Origin: Lachnospiraceae bacterium UBA4316
Lineage (GTDB): Bacteria; Bacillota; Clostridia; Lachnospirales; Lachnospiraceae
Direction: 5' to 3'
Length of the DNA: 5,207 bases
NCBI GenBank assembly: GCA_002394535.1
Contig: DGUG01000112.1
Span: 1-5,207 of the forward strand
The translations under genes were made by a program, and so were the position numbers. A model generated the notes under the pieces. That model searched no databases and was not told the DNA's origin. It saw only the letters and a list, made by a program, of their open reading frames with translations. The number at the start of each line of letters is the position of its first letter. Positions within the stretch are counted from its first letter, which is position 1. This document shows, in pieces, positions 1-5,207 of the stretch.

Positions 1-1096
1 TCCTGACCGAACTTCTGAATGTGCACACGCCCCCGCCCTTTGATATTGATTTTGTATTGATATAGGAACTCGTATTTTTGCCGGTATGTACTACCTTGGC
101 ACCGGTATCAAGGTTCTGACCCGTACCCGCAAATGATATTCCCGTGAACTCCATTTGCGAGTTATCGCCCTTTAATATGCTCATGGGATACAGGTATGAA
201 ATATGTGATCCAAACGAACCGGATACCCATTCGATCCTTCCGCCTTCTTCTACTACTGCCCTTTTACTGTTCAGGTTATACATATTCTTGGACCAGTTTT
301 CTATAGTCGAATAGCGAAGTCTCGCGCCCTTTCCCACATACAGCTCCACGCATCCCGCATGAAGATTGGCAACGTTGTATTTCGGTGCGGAACATCCTTC
401 GATAAAATGAAGATCGGCCCCGTCTTCCACAATGATCAGTGTGTGCTCAAACTGACCTGCCCCCTTTGCGTTGAGCCTGAAATATGACTGAAGCGGAATG
501 TCCACCTTCACACCCTTCGGAACATATACGAAGGACCCTCCCGACCATACGGCTCCGTGAAGTGCCGCAAACTTATGATCATTCGGCGGTATCAGCTTCA
601 TAAACTTTTCCTTTATAAGGCCGGCATATTCTCCGCGAAGAGCGCTTTCAATATCACTGTAAACAACACCCTGTTTAGCGACATCATCTTTGACGTTGTG
701 ATACACAAGTTCCGAATCATACTGGGCTCCCACCCCCGCAAGTGATTTTCTCTCAGCCTGTGGAATCCCAAGCTTTTCAAAAGTATCCTTGATCTCCTCG
801 GGTACCGCGTCCCAGTTATCAGCCATTTTAGTGTTTTTGCGTACATATGTAGCAATATGGTCAATATCAAGCCCTTCTATGGAAGGCCCCCACTTCGGAA
901 AATCTATTTCATTGTAAAGTTTCAGTGACTCCAGCCTCAGCTGCCTCATCCAATCCGGATCATTCTTTTCTTCCGAAATCTGAAGTACAATTTCTTCCGT
1001 CAGACCATCCTCAAGGCGGTATGCATCCTTATCCTCATTTCGAAAATCATACAGACTCCTGTCTATATCTTCCACATATGTTTTATCTTCCATCAT
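1..1096 (-). CDS. sufB: SufB, Fe-S cluster assembly scaffold (C-terminus cut off by window edge)
   Basis: SufB is the core subunit of the cytosolic SufBC(D) complex on which Fe-S clusters are built from cysteine-derived sulfur. Translating the minus strand from 1096 gives 365 uninterrupted codons reaching the left edge. The protein begins MMEDKTYVEDIDRSLYDF and contains SufB family blocks such as GIPQAERKSLAGVGAQYDSE, AALHGAVWSGGSFVYVPKG, HFIEGCSAPKYNVANLHAG and YSTIENWSKNMYNLN, ending near CTFRSSVR. A cysteine in the EGCSAP block (about residue 235, codon 392-394) is probably the conserved core cysteine of SufB. Family members are about 465-470 residues, so roughly the last 100 are missing. 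Two tandem ATGs (1094-1096 and 1091-1093) could each be the start. The first lies one base after the sufC TAA, and no strong Shine-Dalgarno precedes either, so translation is probably coupled to sufC. Identity is very secure; only the start choice is open. Confidence 0.97.
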   Translation of the reverse strand, partial: MMEDKTYVEDIDRSLYDFRNEDKDAYRLEDGLTEEIVLQISEEKNDPDWMRQLRLESLKLYNEIDFPKWGPSIEGLDIDHIATYVRKNTKMADNWDAVPEEIKDTFEKLGIPQAERKSLAGVGAQYDSELVYHNVKDDVAKQGVVYSDIESALRGEYAGLIKEKFMKLIPPNDHKFAALHGAVWSGGSFVYVPKGVKVDIPLQSYFRLNAKGAGQFEHTLIIVEDGADLHFIEGCSAPKYNVANLHAGCVELYVGKGARLRYSTIENWSKNMYNLNSKRAVVEEGGRIEWVSGSFGSHISYLYPMSILKGDNSQMEFTGISFAGTGQNLDTGAKVVHTGKNTSSYINTKSISKGGGVCTFRSSVR

Positions 1097-1097
1097 A

Positions 1098-1844
1098 TTA
1101 TTCCGTTTCCCACTTAGAATATCCGTTTGAATTAATCTCTTCTATAAGCTCGCTTCCTCCGGTCTTAGCAATCCTTCCCTCTACCATCACGTGGGTTCTG
1201 TCAACATGCAGACTATCCAGTATTCCCATACTATGGGTTATTACAAGAAGTGATCCGCCACAGCGCCTCTGGTACTCACTGATTCCCGATGATACGATTC
1301 TTACCGCATCAACATCAAGTCCGGAATCAGTCTCGTCAAGTATGGCAAACTTCGGCTCAAGCATAAGCAGCTGTAATATCTCCGCTTTTTTCTTTTCCCC
1401 TCCGGAAAATCCTACGTTAAGATCTCTTTCGGCATAGGACTCATCCATGCCGAGCAGATTCATTGTCTCTTTAAGTTTCTTCTTGTAGTCCCATAACTTG
1501 ACTCTCTCGCCGGTTACCTGTTCAAGAGCACTCTTTATAAACGAAGAAAGTGTGACGCCCGGGACCTCGGGAGGATTCTGAAATGACAGGAATATGCCTT
1601 TTTTTGCCCTCTCATTCGCCGCCTCTTCGGTAATGTCCTCTCCGTCAAACACGATGTTTCCCTTTGTAATCTCATATTTGGGACTTCCCATAAGAGCAAG
1701 GCCGAGAGTTGACTTTCCGGTTCCGTTCGGTCCCATAAGTACATGAGTCTGCCCATATCCTACCGCAAGATCTACTCCGGAGAGTATCTCTTTGTCCCCT
1801 GCATTTACGTAAAGATTGCTGATCGTAAGTATATTTTTATCCAT
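1098..1844 (-). CDS. sufC: SufC, Fe-S cluster assembly ATPase
   Basis: SufC is the soluble ABC-type ATPase that binds SufB (and SufD) and drives conformational change during Fe-S cluster assembly; it is not a transporter subunit. The 248-residue protein has the family's usual length. Visible motifs are Walker A GPNGTGKST (38-46), a Q-loop in the SufC-typical FLSFQNPPEVPG (Gln89), the signature SGGEK (147-151), Walker B AILDET with catalytic Glu171, the D-loop SGLD (174-177) and the switch His204 in VITHS. The C-terminus GYSKWE is also SufC-like. I start the gene at ATG 1844, giving MDKNILTISN, because AGGTGG lies eight bases upstream and the strong promoter's start point falls near 1889. A longer in-frame reading from 1904 would begin upstream of that transcript and adds 20 residues unlike SufC. 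It is the first gene of the suf unit, with sufB following after a single base. Confidence 0.98.
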   Translation of the reverse strand: MDKNILTISNLYVNAGDKEILSGVDLAVGYGQTHVLMGPNGTGKSTLGLALMGSPKYEITKGNIVFDGEDITEEAANERAKKGIFLSFQNPPEVPGVTLSSFIKSALEQVTGERVKLWDYKKKLKETMNLLGMDESYAERDLNVGFSGGEKKKAEILQLLMLEPKFAILDETDSGLDVDAVRIVSSGISEYQRRCGGSLLVITHSMGILDSLHVDRTHVMVEGRIAKTGGSELIEEINSNGYSKWETE

Positions 1845-1852
1845 AATAAACA

Positions 1853-1858
1853 CCACCT
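1853..1858 (-). promoter_or_regulatory. Ribosome binding site of sufC
   Basis: The minus strand reads AGGTGG, a good match to the Shine-Dalgarno consensus, followed by eight bases and then ATG at 1844. This fixes the sufC start at 1844 rather than at the in-frame ATG at 1904. Confidence 0.85.
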
Positions 1859-1895
1859 GAGTAACACTTTGTCTGTAAATTTTTCTGCCGGAAAG

Positions 1896-1924
1896 AATAT
1901 ACACCCATTTGCCTACTAGGTCAA
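1896..1924 (-). promoter_or_regulatory. Sigma-A type promoter of the suf operon
   Basis: On the minus strand a -35 box TTGACC (1919-1924, five of six consensus bases) and a -10 box TATATT (1896-1901, five of six) are separated by exactly 17 bases. Transcription would start near 1889, giving a leader of about 45 bases before sufC. The promoter lies directly after the cysK terminator, so sufCB appears to form its own transcription unit. The match is seen directly; activity is inferred. Confidence 0.75.
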
Positions 1925-1928
1925 TAGG
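1912..1928. promoter_or_regulatory. Candidate operator overlapping the suf -35 box
   Basis: The plus strand reads CCTACTAGGTCAATAGG. It holds a 4-1-4 palindrome CCTA-C-TAGG (1912-1920) and a further TAGG at 1925-1928, eight bases after the second half-site. On the minus strand this appears as two ACCTA repeats eight bases apart, straddling the -35 box. A protein bound here would block RNA polymerase. Suf and isc operons are commonly controlled by Rrf2-family regulators (IscR/SufR type), so one is a reasonable candidate, but the regulator is inferred and no regulator gene is in the window. Confidence 0.4.
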
Positions 1929-1931
1929 TAA

Positions 1932-1977
1932 TTATTAAAATAGGAAAGACCGTACATGTCAAATGTCGGTCTTTCCT
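1932..1977 (-). terminator. Rho-independent terminator after cysK
   Basis: A perfect 11-base inverted repeat pairs AGGAAAGACCG (1942-1952) with CGGTCTTTCCT (1967-1977). Inside it, ACAT (1954-1957) can pair with ATGT (1963-1966) around a five-base loop. On the minus strand the stem is followed by ATTTTAATAATT, the U-rich tail needed for termination. No such tail follows on the plus strand. It would end the cysK message, with the stem beginning 39 bases past the cysK stop. Confidence 0.88.
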
Positions 1978-2016
1978 GTCATGCAATAACAGTATTTGCT
2001 CTGTTTGTTGCTAATA

Positions 2017-2955
2017 TCAGGCGGGATCTGTAAAGAGTGCCGTTGAATAGTATCTGTCTCCACTGTCGGGAAGAAGTGCAACTATAACCTTTCCTGCGTT
2101 CTCTGCCTTCTTGGCATACTCGATAGCTGCATGAAGAGCTGCTCCTGATGATATACCAACAGATATCCCTTCTGTTTTTGCAAGAAGCTTTGCAGCAGCA
2201 AAAGCATCTTCATTCTTTGCTCTGAACACTTCATCGTAAACCTTTGTGTTCAGAACGTCCGGTACGAATCCCGCACCTATACCCTGTATCTTATGTGCGC
2301 CTGAACGGCCTTCCGACAGAACCGGCGAATCATCCGGCTCAAGGGCTACAACTTTAATCTCGCTGTTCTGCTCTTTTAAGTACTCTCCGGTACCGGTTAC
2401 GGTTCCGCCCGTACCTACTCCCGAAATGAATATATCAACTTTTCCGTCGGTATCTTTCCATATCTCGGGACCCGTTGTTGCCTTATGTATTGCGGGATTT
2501 GCGGGATTGACAAACTGTCCCGGGATGAAACTGTTCGGAATCTCCTTTGACAATTCCTCAGCCTTGGCAATTGCTCCCTTCATGCCCTTTGCGCCTTCCG
2601 TAAGGACGATCTCTGCCCCGTAAGCTTTAAGTATGCTTCTTCTTTCAACACTCATAGTCTCAGGCATCGTGAGAATGATACGATATCCTTTGGCAGCCGC
2701 TATAGCCGCAAGACCTATTCCCGTGTTTCCGCTTGTAGGTTCAATAATCACCGAACCATCTTTCAGAATTCCCTTTTCTTCGGCATCTTCTATCATAGCC
2801 TTAGCAATCCTGTCTTTAACGCTTCCTGCCGGATTGAAGTATTCCAGCTTAACAAGTACGGTAGCTTTAAGATCAAGCTTCTTCTCAATATTTGTTACCT
2901 CAACAAGAGGTGTGTTACCTACAAGACCAAGGGTTCCTTTGTATATTCCTGACAT
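2017..2955 (-). CDS. cysK: Cysteine synthase (O-acetylserine sulfhydrylase)
   Basis: This PLP enzyme joins sulfide with O-acetyl-L-serine to make L-cysteine and acetate in the cytosol, the last step of sulfide assimilation. The 312-residue product is full length for the family. Visible features in order are the N-terminal LVGNTPLVE, the Schiff-base Lys47 in NPAGSVKDR, the substrate-binding loop TSGNTG (74-79), GQFVNPANP (146-154), the phosphate-binding loop GVGTGGT (179-185), the [10 protein letters not shown] block (221-230) and GISSGA (267-272), which carries the serine that contacts the PLP ring nitrogen. ATG 2955 is supported by AAGGAAGG ending eight bases upstream. metY ends 50 bases upstream with no terminator between, so the two are probably co-transcribed, and a weak internal promoter is also possible. 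Cystathionine beta-synthase-like or CysM activity cannot be excluded from sequence alone, but the motif set and length fit CysK best. Confidence 0.95.
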   Translation of the reverse strand: MSGIYKGTLGLVGNTPLVEVTNIEKKLDLKATVLVKLEYFNPAGSVKDRIAKAMIEDAEEKGILKDGSVIIEPTSGNTGIGLAAIAAAKGYRIILTMPETMSVERRSILKAYGAEIVLTEGAKGMKGAIAKAEELSKEIPNSFIPGQFVNPANPAIHKATTGPEIWKDTDGKVDIFISGVGTGGTVTGTGEYLKEQNSEIKVVALEPDDSPVLSEGRSGAHKIQGIGAGFVPDVLNTKVYDEVFRAKNEDAFAAAKLLAKTEGISVGISSGAALHAAIEYAKKAENAGKVIVALLPDSGDRYYSTALFTDPA

Positions 2956-2989
2956 AATGATTACCTTCCTTTCATATTTTACAACTGTA

Positions 2990-3019
2990 ATTATATACCG
3001 ATATTCTAAATTGCCGCAA
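2990..3019 (-). promoter_or_regulatory. Possible internal promoter for cysK
   Basis: The minus strand has a perfect -10 box TATAAT (2990-2995). Eighteen bases upstream is a poor -35 box TTGCGG (3014-3019, three of six) that overlaps the end of metY. Transcription would start near 2983 and give a leader of about 28 bases containing the cysK ribosome binding site. The region is AT-rich, so a chance match is quite possible. Confidence 0.3.
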
Positions 3020-4286
3020 ATCCGGCTTCAAGATCCGCAATAATATCATCAATATGCTCCGTACCTATTGAAAGTCTTATGGTACTCTCATTGATATCCG
3101 CATCCCTAAGTTCCTCTTCGGTCATCTGGGAATGTGTTGTTGATGCGGGATGTATAACAAGGCTCTTAACATCGGCCACGTTGGCCAGCAGAGAGAATAT
3201 CTTGAGGTTATCGATAAACCTCCATGCTTCTTCCCTTCCACCCTTAACATCAAACGTGAAGATCGAAGCTCCTCCCTTCGGGAAATACTTCTTGTACAGT
3301 TCGTGCTGAGGATGATCCGCAAGCGAGGGATGGTTGACCTTTGATACTTTCGGGTGGCGGCTCAAGAATTCAACAACCTTTGCCGTATTTTCCGAGTGTC
3401 TGTCAAGGCGGAGCGACAACGTCTCAACACCCTGCAGAAGCAAAAATGCGTTAAACGGCGAGATCGTAGCACCTGTATCCCTAAGCAGTATAGCGCGGAT
3501 ATATGTTACAAACGCTGCTCCACCGAGGGCATCATAGAATGACAGACCGTGGTAACTGGGATTAGGTTCGGCAAGATTCGGGTATTTTCCGCTCTCTTTC
3601 CAGTTAAACTTTCCGCCTTCGACTATTATACCTCCCAGCGTTGTGCCGTGACCTCCGATAAACTTTGTTGCGGAATGTACAACTATGTCTGCACCGTGCT
3701 CTAGCGGTCTTATCAGATAAGGTGTACCGAAAGTATTATCTATCACAAGCGGAAGTCCGTGTTTATGTGCCAGATCGGCAAGAGCGTCGATGTCCGGAAT
3801 GTCACTGTTGGGATTACCCAGTGTTTCAACATAGATTGCTCTCGTATTATCCTGTATTGCATCTTCCACTTCCTTTAAGTTGTGAATATCAACTATTGTT
3901 GTCTCGATCCCGTACTGGGGAAGTGTGTGTGCCAGAAGATTATAGCTTCCGCCGTAGATCGTCTCCTGTGCAACTATATGGCCTCCGTTTGCGGCAAGAG
4001 CCTGAATTGTATAAGTTATGGCTGCCGCACCGCTTGCAACTGCCAGGGCCGCCGTTCCGCCCTCAAGAGCTGCGAGCCTTTTTTCAAGCACATCCTGGGT
4101 GGAGTTTGTAAGTCTTCCGTATATGTTTCCCGCATCCGCAAGTCCGAAACGATCGGCAGCATGCTTGCTGTTGTGGAATACATATGATGTGGTCTGATAG
4201 ATCGGAACCGCCCTTGCATCCGTAGCCGGATCAGCCTGTTCCTGTCCTACATGTAACTGTAACGTTTCAAATTTGTATTCGCTCAT
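3006..4286 (-). CDS. metY: O-acetylhomoserine sulfhydrylase (O-acetylhomoserine aminocarboxypropyltransferase)
   Basis: This Cys/Met-metabolism PLP enzyme joins O-acetyl-L-homoserine and sulfide to give homocysteine directly, bypassing cystathionine on the way to methionine. The 426 residues match the MetY subgroup; cystathionine gamma-synthases and beta-lyases are usually near 380-400. Visible landmarks are [10 protein letters not shown] (28-37), the cofactor-phosphate contact YGR (56-58), ASG (84-86), the ring-stacking Tyr111 in [10 protein letters not shown], the PLP-nitrogen-binding Asp183 in VIDNTFGTP, and the Schiff-base Lys208 in [11 protein letters not shown]. The C-terminal [10 protein letters not shown] and RLSIGTEH blocks are intact. 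ATG 4286 has AAAGGGG upstream at nine-base spacing. cysK follows after 50 bases, so the two sulfide-fixing routes probably share a transcript. The homoserine acetyltransferase that would supply its substrate is not in the window. O-succinylhomoserine use cannot be ruled out by eye. Confidence 0.94.
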   Translation of the reverse strand: MSEYKFETLQLHVGQEQADPATDARAVPIYQTTSYVFHNSKHAADRFGLADAGNIYGRLTNSTQDVLEKRLAALEGGTAALAVASGAAAITYTIQALAANGGHIVAQETIYGGSYNLLAHTLPQYGIETTIVDIHNLKEVEDAIQDNTRAIYVETLGNPNSDIPDIDALADLAHKHGLPLVIDNTFGTPYLIRPLEHGADIVVHSATKFIGGHGTTLGGIIVEGGKFNWKESGKYPNLAEPNPSYHGLSFYDALGGAAFVTYIRAILLRDTGATISPFNAFLLLQGVETLSLRLDRHSENTAKVVEFLSRHPKVSKVNHPSLADHPQHELYKKYFPKGGASIFTFDVKGGREEAWRFIDNLKIFSLLANVADVKSLVIHPASTTHSQMTEEELRDADINESTIRLSIGTEHIDDIIADLEAGFAAI

Positions 4287-4289
4287 AAC

Positions 4290-4346
4290 CGTTGTCCCCT
4301 TTCTGTTTTTTATCAGGTTTGTTTTGTTAAACAGAATGTTACAACG
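4290..4346 (-). promoter_or_regulatory. Foldable metY leader with the ribosome binding site between two helices
   Basis: Two nested inverted repeats lie just before metY. On the minus strand an outer CGTTGT (4341-4346) can pair with ACAACG (4290-4295), and an inner TTCTGTTT (4329-4336) with AAACAGAA (4301-4308). The Shine-Dalgarno bases AGGGG (4296-4300) sit in the internal loop between the helices, with the start codon three bases beyond the outer stem. The fold could modulate translation. It matches no riboswitch class I recognise and the pairing is AT-rich, so function is only inferred. Confidence 0.35.
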
Positions 4347-4361
4347 ATATTCGGCGCTTGT

Positions 4362-4389
4362 ATAATACGTGAAAAATATTTGCTGTTAT
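4362..4389 (-). promoter_or_regulatory. Possible metY-cysK promoter overlapping the mnmA terminator
   Basis: The minus strand has a -10-like TATTAT (4362-4367, five of six bases) and, 16 bases upstream, ATAACA (4384-4389, four of six), the latter inside the mnmA terminator stem. Transcription would begin near 4355 and include the whole foldable leader. A promoter is expected here because the strong terminator isolates metY from mnmA, but this particular match is modest. Confidence 0.35.
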
Positions 4390-4409
4390 AGGCAGAGCCT
4401 ATAACAGCA
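4372..4409 (-). terminator. Rho-independent terminator after mnmA
   Basis: A perfect 13-base inverted repeat (TGCTGTTATAGGC at 4381-4393, GCCTATAACAGCA at 4397-4409) closes on a three-base loop. On the minus strand it is followed by AATATTTTT. The stem begins on the base directly after the mnmA TAA stop (4410-4412), which is very compact. The plus-strand side lacks a T-run, so termination is for leftward transcription only. Confidence 0.9.
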
Positions 4410-5207
4410 TTATCTCGAAATAATTATTCCGCCTCCGATGATGCAGTCATTCTCATCATACATGACTGCCGACTGTCCGGGAGCAGCCGCCCTTACGGGC
4501 TTGTCAAATTTTATTACCAAATGCCCCTTCTCGTCCATACAGGCAGAAGCATCTTCAGGTTCATGACGATATCTGACCTTTGCCCTGCACCGAATCTTTG
4601 TGCCGGGATCAATATCCGAAATACCCATCAAATTAATGTCAGCGCATACAACCGTATCGGTAAACAGTGACTCATTATCGGACAGAATGACCTCATTCCT
4701 TGCGGTATCTATCTTTTTAACATACATGGGATGTCCGAATGCAATTCCGAGTCCCTTTCTCTGCCCTACGGTATAATGGATAATCCCCTTATGCCGTCCG
4801 AGAACATTACCGTCCTCATCAACAAAATCGCCCTCCCCCGGAAGCGGTCCGTCGTAATTTGCCTCTATGTATCCGGCATAATCATCATCACTTACAAAAC
4901 ATATTTCCTGTGAATCAGCTTTATCGGCAACGGGTATCCCTGCAGCCTTTGCTATCCTCCTGACCTCTTCCTTGGTAAGGGGACCGAGAGGCATGAGTGT
5001 TCTTGACAACTGTTCCTGTGTCAGTTTGTAGAGCATATATGTCTGATCCTTGGCAATACTCTCTGCACGCTTTACCGTATATCTAGTATTCGGCAACTGT
5101 TCCACCGTGGCATAATGCCCCGTTGCCACATACACTGCCCCAAGATTATCCGCCATTTCAATCATCTTGTTCCATTTTAATTTCCGGTTGCATTCTATGC
5201 AGGGATT
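4410..5207 (-). CDS. mnmA: tRNA-specific 2-thiouridylase MnmA (N-terminus cut off by window edge)
   Basis: MnmA activates the wobble uridine (U34) of Lys, Glu and Gln tRNAs with ATP and replaces its 2-oxygen with sulfur. About 265 C-terminal codons are present of a usual 355-365; the N-terminal ATP-binding SGGVDS-type loop lies beyond the right edge. The reading frame is open to the last base, so the ATG at 5165 is internal. Visible blocks are NPCIECNRKLKW at the edge, VYVATGHYA, KDQTYMLYKL, DSQEICFVSDDDYAGYI, YTVGQRKGLGI and the C-terminal PGQSAVMYDENDCIIGGGI. The cysteine at codon 5190-5192 corresponds to E. coli Cys102 and that at 4899-4901 to Cys199. The position of E. coli Asp99 is here a third cysteine (codon 5199-5201), the pattern reported for Fe-S-dependent MnmA enzymes such as that of Thermus thermophilus. 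A terminator follows the stop directly. Upstream neighbours are not visible. Confidence 0.96.
   Translation of the reverse strand, partial: NPCIECNRKLKWNKMIEMADNLGAVYVATGHYATVEQLPNTRYTVKRAESIAKDQTYMLYKLTQEQLSRTLMPLGPLTKEEVRRIAKAAGIPVADKADSQEICFVSDDDYAGYIEANYDGPLPGEGDFVDEDGNVLGRHKGIIHYTVGQRKGLGIAFGHPMYVKKIDTARNEVILSDNESLFTDTVVCADINLMGISDIDPGTKIRCRAKVRYRHEPEDASACMDEKGHLVIKFDKPVRAAAPGQSAVMYDENDCIIGGGIIISR

Noticed and set aside
925..1437. A 170-codon plus-strand open frame opposite sufB and sufC
   Set aside because: It lies antisense across two certain genes, crosses their junction, and its translation is low-complexity, Ser/Pro-rich and unlike any protein I recognise. It is a shadow of the real genes.
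1845..1904. A 20-residue N-terminal extension of SufC from an ATG at 1904
   Set aside because: The region holds the suf promoter -10 box and predicted start point, lacks a good ribosome binding site at 1904, and the added residues do not resemble SufC. The ATG at 1844 has a strong Shine-Dalgarno and gives the family length.
2246..3043. Two plus-strand open frames opposite cysK
   Set aside because: Both are antisense to a gene with every catalytic motif intact, and their translations show no recognisable family.
3665..4111. A 148-codon plus-strand open frame opposite metY
   Set aside because: It lies fully inside metY on the other strand, is rich in Arg, Cys and Leu as shadow frames often are, and has no supporting start signal that I can see.
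4287..4360. A preQ1-like or SAM riboswitch before metY
   Set aside because: The GATAAAAAACAG stretch superficially resembles the A-rich tail of preQ1-I elements, but the required 5' hairpin is missing. The leader is also too short and lacks the core of an S-box.
4410..5165. A shorter complete gene starting at the ATG at 5165
   Set aside because: The frame stays open to the right edge and encodes the conserved MnmA motif NPCIECN upstream of that ATG, so 5165 is an internal methionine of a truncated gene.

Overview
This window looks like ordinary core chromosome from a low-to-mid-GC Gram-positive anaerobe of the class Clostridia, most likely a Lachnospiraceae-type bacterium. That placement is inferred from protein style, the sufC-sufB gene order and the NPCxxCN form of MnmA; no rRNA or other marker is present to confirm it. 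All five genes lie on the minus strand, so transcription runs right to left. There are no mobile elements, CRISPR arrays, tRNAs or rRNAs, and no gene-free stretch longer than about 170 bases.

In transcription order, the right edge holds the last ~265 codons of mnmA (tRNA 2-thiouridylase). It ends in a very strong hairpin terminator that starts on the base after its stop codon. A 123-base gap then carries a possible promoter and a foldable leader in front of metY (O-acetylhomoserine sulfhydrylase). After 50 bases comes cysK (O-acetylserine sulfhydrylase), which ends in a second hairpin terminator. A clean sigma-A type promoter follows, then sufC (Fe-S assembly ATPase) and, one base after the sufC stop, sufB (Fe-S scaffold). 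sufB runs off the left edge about 100 codons before its expected end.

The common theme is sulfur. CysK fixes sulfide into cysteine and MetY fixes sulfide into homocysteine. Cysteine sulfur feeds the SUF Fe-S assembly machine, and MnmA places sulfur on tRNA wobble uridine. The visible part of MnmA has the three-cysteine arrangement reported for Fe-S-dependent MnmA enzymes, so SUF products may be needed by the mnmA product. No cysteine desulfurase, serine acetyltransferase or homoserine acetyltransferase is visible; these may lie outside the window.

I found no convincing undescribed system. The points most worth a second look are the three-cysteine MnmA, the repeat motif over the suf promoter -35 box, and a metY leader fold that places the ribosome binding site between two helices.
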